DNA of 64,000 bases, taken from contig NZ_QETF01000010.1 in the NCBI RefSeq assembly GCF_003129565.1, positions 34,207 through 98,206 of the forward strand, read 5' to 3'. Below are positions 44,565 through 53,764 of the stretch, piece by piece. The translations under genes were made by a program, and so were the position numbers. The notes below the pieces were generated by a model. It was not told the DNA's origin. It saw nothing but the letters and a program-made list of their open reading frames with translations, and did no database searches. The stretch's first letter is position 1, and each line of letters begins with the position of its first letter. Source of the stretch: Salibaculum griseiflavum (GTDB lineage Bacteria > Pseudomonadota > Alphaproteobacteria > Rhodobacterales > Rhodobacteraceae).

Positions 44565-45740
44565 ATGCCTGAGTCTCGAAGTGCAAACACTGGTTTCAAA
44601 GATATCAAGCGTGGTCTGGCAATATTTAAGAATGGGCACTCCCGATACTGGCACTTGCGCCTATGGGACCCTCTTGCCAAGAAATATGTTAGACGCTCCA
44701 CGAAGGAGACGAACAGACTTGATGCTATCAGCGTAGCAGTCGAGTATGCCCAGAATTTCAAAAGTCCTGTGGACACGATACACGCAACGCAAAAGTCTAC
44801 GAGTTTTGAATATTTTGCGAAAAAAATGAATGATATCGACCGCATGAGTGGCAAACGTTCTGCGGACGATGAAGCAAAACTACTCAACCGCTCAAAAGAT
44901 GGGTTGTTACAGTATTTCGGGCCTTGGGATGTTTCAAAGATCAATACTGCGGCAGTTCGAGATTATCTTTACGAACTTGATAAGAACCGTGGAAAGGCGT
45001 TGGCAGAGAGCACAAAAGCAAAACATGTGATCATCATTCGCAAAACGCTTAGTCGTGCACTTGAAGAGGGGGTGCTAAGCACACTTCCAGTGATGCCAAA
45101 GACAAAGACCGAGGATAAACCTCGTATTGCGTTCACTGATGAGGGATGGAAACGTTTTGATGAGGCAGCAAAGCATGTGATTGATAATCAGGAGGTGGCC
45201 AGAGGCGTGAAAGTAACTCGGCGCCATGTCAGCCTGTTTCGATTTATTATTTACACATTTTTACGACCGACAGAAAAGGAATTATTTGGTATTAAGCATA
45301 AGGATGTGAAGGTTAAAGGTGATCCTGCGCACCTAGAAATAGTCTTACATAGTAAGACTGGGAAGCGAACCACCGTTACAATGCCAATAGCGGTGCCGAT
45401 GTATACTGGAACCATAATGCCGGGAACCTCACCCGACCCGGATGAATATGTTTGGATGCCAGAGTATGAGAATAGAACAACAGCAATCAATACTGCGAGA
45501 CGTATCTTCAACCACATCCTTCATGCTGCCAATATGTATGATGAAAACCAAAAACTGACACCATATTCACTTCGGCATTATGCGCTACAAAAACGGATGA
45601 TCGAAAGTGGTGGTCAAGTAAACATCTATAACCTTGCGAAAAATGCAGGCACAAGTGTAGATCAGCTCCAGAGATTTTATCTCAAGTCAATGCCACTCAC
45701 TGGAGAGTTGATCCAAAATCTGCAGTTCGAAAATAAGTAG
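44565..45740 (+). CDS. Tyrosine integrase of the tRNA-Phe island
   Basis: 391 aa from ATG 44565, with GGGGG seven bases before. The phage-integrase catalytic domain is in the C-terminal half: Arg234 (FLRPTE), Arg337-His338 in PYSLRHYALQKR, and nucleophile Tyr372 in LQRFYLKS. The PHxLRH histidine is replaced by Tyr. An N-terminal SAM-like core-binding domain spans about residues 80-190. It integrates the island into the tRNA-Phe gene. The possible frame start at 44499 runs through the arm-site region and is not used. Lower GC than the flanking chromosome. Confidence 0.92.
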   Translation: MPESRSANTGFKDIKRGLAIFKNGHSRYWHLRLWDPLAKKYVRRSTKETNRLDAISVAVEYAQNFKSPVDTIHATQKSTSFEYFAKKMNDIDRMSGKRSADDEAKLLNRSKDGLLQYFGPWDVSKINTAAVRDYLYELDKNRGKALAESTKAKHVIIIRKTLSRALEEGVLSTLPVMPKTKTEDKPRIAFTDEGWKRFDEAAKHVIDNQEVARGVKVTRRHVSLFRFIIYTFLRPTEKELFGIKHKDVKVKGDPAHLEIVLHSKTGKRTTVTMPIAVPMYTGTIMPGTSPDPDEYVWMPEYENRTTAINTARRIFNHILHAANMYDENQKLTPYSLRHYALQKRMIESGGQVNIYNLAKNAGTSVDQLQRFYLKSMPLTGELIQNLQFENK

Positions 45741-46029
45741 TTTTGACCCAAGTGTTTATTTCAGACGCCTTCAACGGTCCCAAAGTGAGCTTTTTTGAAA
45801 ATGCGGTTCAGTGTTGAAATTTTCCACAAAGGTATTGCAAATTTTTTTGCCAAACACGTCAAGATTTTGGGATTCGTCGTATAAATAATAACGTGACGGT
45901 GCGCCTCACGTGACAACTAAAATGAGACGATGATTTTTAGTCTAATTTTATGCTTTATAAATCATGGGTGAACGCAGGTTCGGCCCAAATGTTAAATAAT
46001 GGTATATATATTTATATAAGGAAAGGGTA
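45741..46029. other. AT-rich gap with two hairpins before the putative replication gene
   Basis: No gene. Two nearby hairpins: ACGTGA at 45891-45896 with TCACGT at 45906-45911, and ACTAAAA at 45916-45922 with TTTTAGT at 45935-45941. A DnaA-box-like TTTTCCACA occurs at about 45820, followed by an AT-rich TATATATATTTATATAAGG before the ribosome site. This resembles a replication origin and promoter of a small replicon (inference). Confidence 0.45.
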
Positions 46030-46683
46030 ATGAAAGTTTTAAATGAAAAGAATTTGTTAACAGCAGATGCACATTTCAATATGGCAAGATTAGTTACAGG
46101 CAAGAGTTTGAAGAACGATCTAAAAAATCAAGCACTAATTATTACGATACGAGTAACAGATTTCAGACAAGTAGAGCGATTACAGAAAGCAGTTTATAAC
46201 AAACTATGTAAATTGTTTTATGGAAGAGTTGCTACCAGTTGCGATGATGTTTTTGGATTTTTGATTTCTGCAGATGTTGAGGCATCAAGAACTGGAAGGG
46301 TATCTAGTCGCACACTTTCCGCCCCATATGATCCACATTTGCACTGCCTAATGCTGTTTTCAAAAAGTGATTGGTTGAGAGTTGAGGGCAATATAGAGGA
46401 ATGGTCATCAATGATCAAAAAGGCATTAGATGAACTTGATGAAGTTGAGCGTTCTGGTGTTCACGTTGACCGTTTCGATCCAAGCAAAACGCCGTTAGAG
46501 TATCGTGATTGCCCTCTTAATTATTATGCTTCGTATTGTAACAAGTCAAAAAAACATGCTAACCGTTATGGTTTTGACGGTTACGGCGCATCAGTATTTC
46601 CTTATGATATTTGTGCAACTGATAAGGAAAAAAGGCAGCAAGTTTATTTAAGAAGGAAATTTGAACAAGGGTTTAAAATATAG
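46030..46683 (+). CDS. Putative HUH-type rolling-circle replication protein
   Basis: 217 aa. It contains an H-x-H motif flanked by hydrophobic residues (DPHLHCLMLF) near residue 103 and a later Tyr-rich motif NYYASYCNKSKKH near residue 165. Those two blocks, in this order and spacing, resemble metal-binding motif 2 and catalytic Tyr motif 3 of HUH endonucleases such as small-plasmid Rep or inovirus-type Gp2 proteins. No family was recognised with confidence. Very low GC. AAGGAAAGG precedes the ATG. If right, it would nick in the upstream hairpin region. A MOB relaxase is the main alternative. Confidence 0.45.
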   Translation: MKVLNEKNLLTADAHFNMARLVTGKSLKNDLKNQALIITIRVTDFRQVERLQKAVYNKLCKLFYGRVATSCDDVFGFLISADVEASRTGRVSSRTLSAPYDPHLHCLMLFSKSDWLRVEGNIEEWSSMIKKALDELDEVERSGVHVDRFDPSKTPLEYRDCPLNYYASYCNKSKKHANRYGFDGYGASVFPYDICATDKEKRQQVYLRRKFEQGFKI

Positions 46684-46692
46684 GAGATCAAA

Positions 46693-46863
46693 ATGAAATC
46701 ATATAAACCAATATATATACTGCTTGATCCAAGCCTAGTTAGTGAGATTGATAGTTTTCAGGAGCATGATAAAACCAGATCAACTCTCATCAGAGAGGCG
46801 GTTGAAAGACATGTTGACTATTTAAAAGGTAATAGCGGGCGTCCCTCTCGTTGGTCTGTCTAG
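46693..46863 (+). CDS. Small ribbon-helix-helix (CopG-like) protein
   Basis: 56 aa: MKSYKPIYILLDPSLVSEID, then TRSTLIREAVERHVDYLKG. The beta-strand followed by S-x-L-I-R-E-A-V-E-x-H is the RHH/CopG pattern of plasmid copy-control and relaxosome proteins. It begins 10 bases after the putative replication gene and may control it. It ends TAG. Confidence 0.7.
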   Translation: MKSYKPIYILLDPSLVSEIDSFQEHDKTRSTLIREAVERHVDYLKGNSGRPSRWSV

Positions 46864-46892
46864 TGAATTTACTTTTGAAGTAGGTGTTCATT

Positions 46893-46973
46893 ATGAAGTT
46901 AATCAATCACAACAGTTCAGAAGTGGTTGCCACGTTTTTCGAACAGTTGTGTAGATTATATGTGAGCACTTGA
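46893..46973 (+). CDS. 26-aa ORF after the RHH gene (tentative)
   Basis: It reads MKLINHNSSEVVATFFEQLCRLYVST. There is no clear ribosome site and no recognised family. It ends just before the terminator at 46991-47020. It is listed only because the gap to the next gene is otherwise empty; it may be chance. Confidence 0.15.
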   Translation: MKLINHNSSEVVATFFEQLCRLYVST

Positions 46974-46990
46974 CCTATCTTCAGAATGAG

Positions 46991-47020
46991 AAAAGGGAGG
47001 CGGATCGCCTCCCTTTTTTT
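46991..47020. terminator. Bidirectional rho-independent terminator
   Basis: AAAAGGGAGGCG-GAT-CGCCTCCCTTTTTTT: a perfect 8-bp GC stem with A-run on one side and T-run on the other. It ends the rep/RHH transcript and, on the other strand, the H-NS-like gene whose stop codon overlaps its edge. Confidence 0.92.
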
Positions 47021-47336
47021 ATCTGATCAATAAACCTTCAAGATTGCCGCCCTTATCAAGATAATCAATGAGCCAGCGTGGTTTTCGACCCCTTCCACTC
47101 CATGTGAGTGCATCATTTTCAGGATGGCGATATTTAGGGATAGCAGGCTTTTTAGATTTCTTTGGATTATCAGTTATAAGTTCTTCAAGCGGATAACCAA
47201 GCTGCTGTGAATAAGCCTGCAATTTTTTCATCGCTTCAGCTTTTTGCCGTTTCTCAAAATTTGCTATGGCTTTTTCAACATCTTTTCTGAGCTGCTTGAG
47301 ATCATCAAGGCTCATATCGTCAAGGTTAATGGTCAT
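47019..47336 (-). CDS. H-NS family nucleoid protein
   Basis: 105 aa. The N-terminal coiled-coil oligomerisation helix (LDDMSLDDLKQLRKDVEKAI) is followed by the H-NS/HvrA DNA-binding motif PKYRHPENDALTWSGRGRKPRWL near residue 68. Proteins of this type bind AT-rich DNA and silence horizontally acquired genes. It is carried within the AT-rich left part of the island, four bases downstream of the HEPN-like gene, probably co-transcribed with it. Confidence 0.9.
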   Translation of the reverse strand: MTINLDDMSLDDLKQLRKDVEKAIANFEKRQKAEAMKKLQAYSQQLGYPLEELITDNPKKSKKPAIPKYRHPENDALTWSGRGRKPRWLIDYLDKGGNLEGLLIR

Positions 47337-47340
47337 GGCG

Positions 47341-47865
47341 TCATTCTTTCATAGATTGCGTAACAAGTTCAGTTGCCTGTCTAAAACCTGACCGATGGTA
47401 TATCAGTTCACTGGTTGCAAGGGCAATGTTATTCACATCAATCAGATAGGATGACATTTTCCAAGGTTTTCGTATTGGATACTTGTGGGCACGTAGAAAA
47501 ATCTTGCCATCCTTCCTTATGATTGCATCAACATTTCCATGTGCGACTTGGTTTCGAAAATCCCATATACCTTTGAAGTCGATCATCCATTGGTCAACAT
47601 CGATCAAACCATTTTTATCCTCAAGAGACTGCAAAACATCAATGCTTTGGTGAAAGTGTTTTATTAAAGCGATTTTGCCATTGATTGAGGTGGCAGGTTT
47701 TTGAGCAAATTTGTGACCATTGTAGTCTGCGGTTTCTAAATGATCTGGAAACAGGTTTGAGGTTGTCCAGAGGAACTTGTCCATAGCAAATTCCGTCTTT
47801 GCCATGGAGAGTATGAATTCACCCACAACACGGTGTGCTTTTGCTGTGAAGTCCTCTTGCGCCAT
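47341..47865 (-). CDS. HEPN-like protein of unknown function
   Basis: 174 aa, alpha-helical. The segment WDFRNQVAHGNVDAI contains R-x4-H, the catalytic signature of HEPN ribonucleases, near residue 113. HEPN proteins act as RNases in defence, toxin or abortive-infection systems. There is no obvious partner nucleotidyltransferase. It is divergent from hsdM and next to the H-NS-like gene. HEPN identity is suggestive only; other helical proteins can show this motif by chance. Confidence 0.55.
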   Translation of the reverse strand: MAQEDFTAKAHRVVGEFILSMAKTEFAMDKFLWTTSNLFPDHLETADYNGHKFAQKPATSINGKIALIKHFHQSIDVLQSLEDKNGLIDVDQWMIDFKGIWDFRNQVAHGNVDAIIRKDGKIFLRAHKYPIRKPWKMSSYLIDVNNIALATSELIYHRSGFRQATELVTQSMKE

Positions 47866-48065
47866 TTACTGTGCTCTTGCTGTGCCGTCAGACGTCATAG
47901 GGTCACCTGTGACGGCGTTTGTCCACCTTTTGCGGGACATACGCCATCGTGCCGCCTAACATGCCTCTGTGAACGCCTCAGCGCCTCCTATGCTCCGTTA
48001 CTCCGTTGCGTTCCCCGCCATGATCTTGCATGTTGCTGCTGTATCCATGGGTAGGTGAAGAGCAG

Positions 48066-49619
48066 ATGACAGAAGATCAGAAAAAATCCCTTGAATCAAA
48101 ACTTTGGGATATCGCCAACACGTTGCGTGGCAAGATGAACGCCGACGAGTTCCGTGACTACGCCTTGGGGTTCATCTTCTACAAATATCTGTCCGAGCGG
48201 ATGCACATCTATGCCAACAACATCCTGAGCGAGGACGGTATCGAATACCTGTCACTGGATGAAAGCACCTCTGAGGGGCAAGAAATCCTTGAAGCGGTCA
48301 AGGTTGAGGCAGTGGAGGCACTTGGTTACTTCCTGAAACCGTCTGAACTGTTCCACCAGATCGCCATGCGTGGTTCCAAGGGTGAATTCATCCTCGAAGA
48401 ACTCACCAGTGTCTTGAATGCTATTGAACGCTCTACGATGGGCACCGAGTCCGAGGATGATTTTGACAATCTGTTCGAAGACCTCGATCTGACATCAACC
48501 AAGTTGGGGCGCACTGAGAACGCCAAGAACGAGATCATTTCAAAGGTTCTGGTTCATCTGGATGCCATCGACTTCAAGTTGGATGATGCCAATGCTGACG
48601 TCCTTGGTGACGCATATGAATACTTGATCGGTCAATTCGCATCAGGTGCAGGCAAGAAGGCAGGTGAATTTTACACCCCACAAGAGGTTTCCACGATCCT
48701 TGCCCGTATCGTGACCACGGGTAAAACCCGCCTGAAATCTGTCTATGATCCTACCTGTGGTTCTGGTTCCTTGCTTCTGCGAGTTGCCCGTGAAGTCAAA
48801 GAAGTTGGTGACTTCTACGGTCAAGAAATGAACCGCACCACCTACAACCTCGCTCGCATGAACATGATCTTGCACGGGGTTCATTATCGCAATTTTGACC
48901 TCAAGCAGGACGATACCCTTGAAACCCCCATGCACGAGGGGATGCGATTTGAGGCAATCGTTGCCAATCCACCGTTTTCTGCAAAATGGTCAGCGAAGGA
49001 TTTGTTTCAGGCAGATGATCGGTTTGCCCCTTATGGTCGCCTCGCACCATCGTCTAAGGCAGATTATGCCTTTGTAACCCACATGCTGCATCATTTGGAT
49101 GATAACGGTGCCATGGCGGTTGTGTTGCCCCATGGTGCCCTGTTCCGTGGCGGTGCAGAGGGGCATATCCGAGAGTTCATTATCAAGGAAAAGAACTGGT
49201 TGGATGCGGTGATCGGGCTGCCTGCCAACATCTTCTATGGCACCAGCATTCCCACTTGCATCATGGTGTTCAAGAAGTGCCGTGAAACCGATGAAGTTCT
49301 GTTCATTGATGCGTCCAAGAACTTCGAGAAGGGCAAGAACGAAAACTATCTACGCCCTTCAGATGTCGACAAGATCGTTGAGACCTTCCAGAACCGCACT
49401 GAGGAAGACAAGTTCAGTCATCTGGCGCATCTGGATGAGATCGCTGGGAATGACTACAACCTGAACATCCCCCGTTATGTCGACACGTTTGAGAAGGAAC
49501 CCGATGTCGATTTGGCTGCTGTGACCGCCAATCTGAAACAGATCGAACAGGACATGGTTGAGGTGGATGAAACCATCAAAGCATTCTGTGCAGAACTTGG
49601 TTTGGAGGCACCAGTATGA
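48066..49619 (+). CDS. hsdM: Type I restriction-modification system, DNA methyltransferase subunit
   Basis: 517 aa. The N-terminal HsdM helical domain (LESKLWDIANTLRGKMNADEF) is followed by an N6-adenine methyltransferase domain with SAM motif DPTCGSGSLLLRV near residue 230 and catalytic NPPF near residue 304. It pairs with HsdS for methylation and with HsdR for restriction. ATG 48066 is chosen, with GGTGAAGAG in front. It overlaps hsdS by four bases (ATGA). Confidence 0.97.
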   Translation: MTEDQKKSLESKLWDIANTLRGKMNADEFRDYALGFIFYKYLSERMHIYANNILSEDGIEYLSLDESTSEGQEILEAVKVEAVEALGYFLKPSELFHQIAMRGSKGEFILEELTSVLNAIERSTMGTESEDDFDNLFEDLDLTSTKLGRTENAKNEIISKVLVHLDAIDFKLDDANADVLGDAYEYLIGQFASGAGKKAGEFYTPQEVSTILARIVTTGKTRLKSVYDPTCGSGSLLLRVAREVKEVGDFYGQEMNRTTYNLARMNMILHGVHYRNFDLKQDDTLETPMHEGMRFEAIVANPPFSAKWSAKDLFQADDRFAPYGRLAPSSKADYAFVTHMLHHLDDNGAMAVVLPHGALFRGGAEGHIREFIIKEKNWLDAVIGLPANIFYGTSIPTCIMVFKKCRETDEVLFIDASKNFEKGKNENYLRPSDVDKIVETFQNRTEEDKFSHLAHLDEIAGNDYNLNIPRYVDTFEKEPDVDLAAVTANLKQIEQDMVEVDETIKAFCAELGLEAPV

Positions 49620-50746
49620 GTGCGGTTCCGAAGTTGAGGTTTCCTGAGTTCGAAGGGGATTGGGACGAAAACTCTTTAGGAGAGATATGCAAGTTTTCCC
49701 AAGGCGTCCAAGTAGGAATAGAGCATCAAGGTTTTGTTGATGATGCCAATGCCGTAAGATTCATAAGAATTGTTGATTATATGCGTTCTTCAGAAGTCCC
49801 ACGCTTTATCAATATTTCTTATGCAAAGAAGGGACGTGTTTCTTTAAGTGATATAGTAATGGTTCGTTATGGTGAGCCAGGCATGTTGTGTCGAGGTATT
49901 GAAGGAGTCATTGCGAACAATCTTTTTAAGATCACTCCGAAACCTTCTTTGTTAGATGATTTTTTGTTCCATGGGTTATCGAGGGAGAGGATTAAGAATG
50001 AAATTCGTGCTCGCTCAGCAAGCACCTCCATGGCTGCTATTAATTTTTCCTCGTTAAGCTCTCTTCTTTTGATGAATCCCTCCCTCCCCGAGCAACAAAA
50101 AATCGCATCATTCCTGTCTTCTGTAGACAAGAAAATCGACTTACTGCGCCAAAAGAAGGATGCACTTGAACTCTATAAAAAGGGTTTGATGCAGAAAATC
50201 TTTTCGCAGGAAATCCGCTTCAAGCAAGATGACGGAAGTGATTTTCCTGATTGGGAAGAAGTGGCGTTGGGGGAAGCTTGTTTCATCAAGGCTGGCGATT
50301 ATTTAGCAAAAAATGATTACAAAAATGGTGAGTTTTCAGTTGAGGGTGCTGGTTCGACAATGGGCCGCCACTCAAAAGGGAATTTCAAGGGTCCAACTAC
50401 CGTCATTGGTAAGGTTGGGACTGTCGGCAAGCCACGGTTCTTTCCACGTGGATGTTGGGTAAACAACAACGCCGCCGCAGTGCTTCCCAAAGAAGGTTTC
50501 AAGGCAGATTTCTTATTTATTGTGTTTACTTTTCTTGATTGGTCTTCTGTTACAGCACAAACAGCTCAACCATTTTTGCTAAATGATGATTTGTTGGGGA
50601 AAAAATTTAGATTTCCCGCCGAGCCTGAACAAGAAAGGATCGCTTCTGCGTTCTTGGCTGTAAGTTCAAAATTAGCGTTGCTCCAAAAAACTATTAATAC
50701 TTTTGAAACCTACAAGAAGGGTCTCCTTCAACAGATGTTTGTGTAA
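49616..50746 (+). CDS. hsdS: Type I restriction-modification system, specificity subunit
   Basis: 376 aa with two target-recognition domains, each closed by a coiled-coil with the PEQQKIASFLSSVDKKIDLL and PEQERIASAFLAVSSKL patterns and the YKKGLMQKIF / YKKGLLQQMF ends. It sets the bipartite DNA target; the target cannot be predicted by eye. The GC is lower than hsdM and hsdR, as usual for exchanged specificity genes. Its ATG overlaps the hsdM stop. Confidence 0.95.
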   Translation: MSAVPKLRFPEFEGDWDENSLGEICKFSQGVQVGIEHQGFVDDANAVRFIRIVDYMRSSEVPRFINISYAKKGRVSLSDIVMVRYGEPGMLCRGIEGVIANNLFKITPKPSLLDDFLFHGLSRERIKNEIRARSASTSMAAINFSSLSSLLLMNPSLPEQQKIASFLSSVDKKIDLLRQKKDALELYKKGLMQKIFSQEIRFKQDDGSDFPDWEEVALGEACFIKAGDYLAKNDYKNGEFSVEGAGSTMGRHSKGNFKGPTTVIGKVGTVGKPRFFPRGCWVNNNAAAVLPKEGFKADFLFIVFTFLDWSSVTAQTAQPFLLNDDLLGKKFRFPAEPEQERIASAFLAVSSKLALLQKTINTFETYKKGLLQQMFV

Positions 50747-50757
50747 GGCGGTGTGTG

Positions 50758-53634
50758 ATGAGTTCTTACCAGAGTGAAAGTCAGCTTGAAGACGCCCTGA
50801 TCCAACGACTGCAAGGCAAGGGATGGGAAAAGGTTCATCTGGCATCAGAAGATGCCCTCTGGAAGAACGTGCAGTCGCAACTTGGCAAGCACAACAAGAC
50901 CACGTTCAGTGACACTGAGTTCAAACGCATCCGCAATCACCTTGAAAAGGGATCACCTTTCGAGAAAGCGCACACATTACGAGATCGGTTCCACCTGACC
51001 CGTGATGATGACACGTCGTTCTATGTTGAGTTCTTCGACACCGAACATTGGTGTCGTAACGAATACCAAGTGGCGACACAGATTGGCATCAAGGGCCGTC
51101 GAAAGAACCGCTATGACGTCACCTTGCTGGTCAACGGTATCCCCCTCTGCCAAATCGAACTGAAGCGCCGTGGGATCGAACTGAAGGCGGCATTTGACCA
51201 GATCAACCGTTACCAGAAGGACAGTTTCACAGCGGCGGGTGGGCTGTTCCAGTATGTGCAGATTTTCGTCATCTCGAACGGTGTGAACACCCGTTACTAC
51301 GCCAACAACAGGCACCAGAGCTTTGCCCAGACCTTCACTTGGGCAGATGTCGATAACAAGGCCATCAACCGCCTTGACGCCTTCACAGACTTGTTCTTGG
51401 AAAAGTGTCATCTATCAAAGATGATAGCCAAATACATCGTTCTGCACCAGAGCGACCGCATTCTGATGGTGCTGCGCAGTTACCAATACTATGCCGCCGA
51501 AAAGATCAAAGAACGTGTCCAACTTGGCAGGCAGAATGGATACATCTGGCACGCCACGGGTTCAGGCAAGACGCTGACCAGTTTCAAAGCGGCGCAGAAC
51601 CTCATGGAAATCCCCAAGGTCAAGAAGACCTTGTTCGTGGTCGACCGGGCGGATTTGGATCACCAGACGGTCAAGGAATACAATCATTTCCAACCGGGTT
51701 CCGTTGATGGAACAGATGACACCAAATCACTGGTGAAGCAGTTCACAGACCCCAATGTGAAACTGATCATCACCACGATCCAGAAACTGAACAACGCCAT
51801 CAGCAGCAGTCGCCATCATGAGGCGATGGATGCCCTGCGCAAGGAACGTGTCGTCTTCATCTTTGACGAATGCCACCGCAGTCAGTTCGGGGATGCCCAT
51901 AAGAGGATCGTGGACTTCTTCCCCGCCGCTCAGATGTTCGGGTTCACTGGCACCCCGATCTTTGCCGATAACGCCATCAAGCGCAGGACCACCAAAGACC
52001 TCTTCAATGAATGCCTGCACAAATACGTGGTGACCGATGCCATCCGTGATGAGAACGTTTTGCGGTTTGCCTTGGAATACGTCCAACACATGGATGAGGA
52101 GGCGAAAGAGCACCGCTCAAAGGAGTTTTTCGAACATCCTGACCGCATTGCCACGATCACCGATTGGGTGATCCAGAACCACCACAAGAAGTCCCGTGGC
52201 AAGCAATTTGGTGCCATCATGTGCGTGGGGTCTGTGGACGCCTTGCTGCAATACTATGAATGCTTTGATGCCAAGCGCAAAGCGGGTGAACATGATCTGA
52301 AAATCGCTTCCATCTTCACCTATGCCGCCAATGAAGACGATCCTGATGCCGACGGTCTGATCCCTGAAACACACTTCCCTTCAGACAGCACGTCAAGCGT
52401 ATCAACGCCAAAGCGGGATCGTCTGGTTGAGATCGTGAACGACTACAACGCTATGTATGGTGTTCAAGAAAGTGTGTTGGATGGTAAGGGGTTTTACAAC
52501 TACTACAGAGCGGTTGCGAACCGTGTGAAATCCCGTGACTACAAACCATTCGATCCAGAACAGGGTGTCGACATCTTACTGGTCGTCAACATGTTCTTGA
52601 CGGGATTTGACGCAAAGACGGTGAACACCCTCTACGTCGACAAGAACCTGAAATACCACGGATTGATCCAAGCGTTTTCCAGAACGAACCGCATCCTGAA
52701 CCTTGAAAAATCCCAAGGCAACATCGTCTGCTTCCGTGATCTGAAAGAAGCAACAGATGATGCCGTTGCCCTTTTCGCCAATAAGAATGCCCGTGAAGAG
52801 ATCATCATTGGCAGTTACGATGAACACCTTGCCAAGTTCGAAGCAGCAGCAGCGGACCTCTTTGCCATCGTGCAAACGCCTGATGCCGTGGATGATCTGC
52901 CTGATGAGAACGCCCAAGCAGCATTCGTGAAAGCGTTCCGTGATCTGATCCGTATCCGCAATGTGCTGGCAACATTCAGTGAGTTTGACGAAACCACCCT
53001 GCCTGTCGACCCACAGGATTTTGAAGACTTCAAGAGCAAGTATGTCGATCTGGCACACCGGTTGTCACAGACTGAGGAAGAAGAGGTTCCACCCGCTTTT
53101 GACGGGATCGACTTTGAACTTGAACTGATCCGCCGTGATGACATCAACGTGTCTTACATCATTGCCTTGCTGACTTCGATGAACTTGATGGATGCTGAAG
53201 GTGAGGACGGGAAGAAAAAGGCAAAGCAATACAGAAAACGCATCTTCGAACTCTTGCAGTCCGAGGTCTCGTTGCGTGGCAAACGACCCTACATCGAAAA
53301 ATTCATTGATCAGAAACTGCCGATGCTTGGACCAGAGGATGACATCCGCCAAGCGTTTGCGGATTTTTGGTCAGACGAACGGTCCAATGCATTCAAGACC
53401 TTTGAAGATGAACACGGATTGAAAGATCAGGAGTTCCAAGCACTCGTGTCGCAGATGATGTTTTCGGGTAAGCAACCACTGGCAGATGACGTCATGAAAG
53501 CACTCAAAGAAAAACCGTCCATCCTGCAACGGCGTAAGAAGGTTGAAACCGTCTTGGAAGGGGTCAATGAGTTGGTCGAAATCTTCGATGAAAACGTGGG
53601 TGATTTTGAAGATGCAGGTCAGGAAATTGCATAA
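50758..53634 (+). CDS. hsdR: Type I restriction-modification system, restriction subunit
   Basis: 958 aa. The N-terminal PD-(D/E)xK nuclease has the core LVNGIPLCQIELKRRG near residue 130; the helicase/translocase has Walker A WHATGSGKTLTSF near 265 and DECHRSQFG near 370, followed by the second RecA-like domain with VVNMFLTGFDAKTVNTLYVDK. It cuts unmethylated DNA after ATP-driven translocation. ATG 50758 (MSSYQSESQLED) is the likely start; GTG 50755 lies just before. No break is seen, so the RM system appears complete. Confidence 0.96.
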   Translation: MSSYQSESQLEDALIQRLQGKGWEKVHLASEDALWKNVQSQLGKHNKTTFSDTEFKRIRNHLEKGSPFEKAHTLRDRFHLTRDDDTSFYVEFFDTEHWCRNEYQVATQIGIKGRRKNRYDVTLLVNGIPLCQIELKRRGIELKAAFDQINRYQKDSFTAAGGLFQYVQIFVISNGVNTRYYANNRHQSFAQTFTWADVDNKAINRLDAFTDLFLEKCHLSKMIAKYIVLHQSDRILMVLRSYQYYAAEKIKERVQLGRQNGYIWHATGSGKTLTSFKAAQNLMEIPKVKKTLFVVDRADLDHQTVKEYNHFQPGSVDGTDDTKSLVKQFTDPNVKLIITTIQKLNNAISSSRHHEAMDALRKERVVFIFDECHRSQFGDAHKRIVDFFPAAQMFGFTGTPIFADNAIKRRTTKDLFNECLHKYVVTDAIRDENVLRFALEYVQHMDEEAKEHRSKEFFEHPDRIATITDWVIQNHHKKSRGKQFGAIMCVGSVDALLQYYECFDAKRKAGEHDLKIASIFTYAANEDDPDADGLIPETHFPSDSTSSVSTPKRDRLVEIVNDYNAMYGVQESVLDGKGFYNYYRAVANRVKSRDYKPFDPEQGVDILLVVNMFLTGFDAKTVNTLYVDKNLKYHGLIQAFSRTNRILNLEKSQGNIVCFRDLKEATDDAVALFANKNAREEIIIGSYDEHLAKFEAAAADLFAIVQTPDAVDDLPDENAQAAFVKAFRDLIRIRNVLATFSEFDETTLPVDPQDFEDFKSKYVDLAHRLSQTEEEEVPPAFDGIDFELELIRRDDINVSYIIALLTSMNLMDAEGEDGKKKAKQYRKRIFELLQSEVSLRGKRPYIEKFIDQKLPMLGPEDDIRQAFADFWSDERSNAFKTFEDEHGLKDQEFQALVSQMMFSGKQPLADDVMKALKEKPSILQRRKKVETVLEGVNELVEIFDENVGDFEDAGQEIA

Positions 53635-53764
53635 ACACCGATGCCCGTTAATTCTGCTTTCGCAAGATCAGGGATCGTCACAACCAATGACTGTGAGGAC
53701 GCCAATGAAGGTGGGTTATAAAGTCTGTGACCACCCATCCCGCTGGCAACACTAGCAACTGATC

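Noticed and set aside
47880..48065. Integron attC-like site (GCCTAAC near 47955)
   Set aside because: The core-like heptamer stands alone; the required inverted partner and folded structure are not found.
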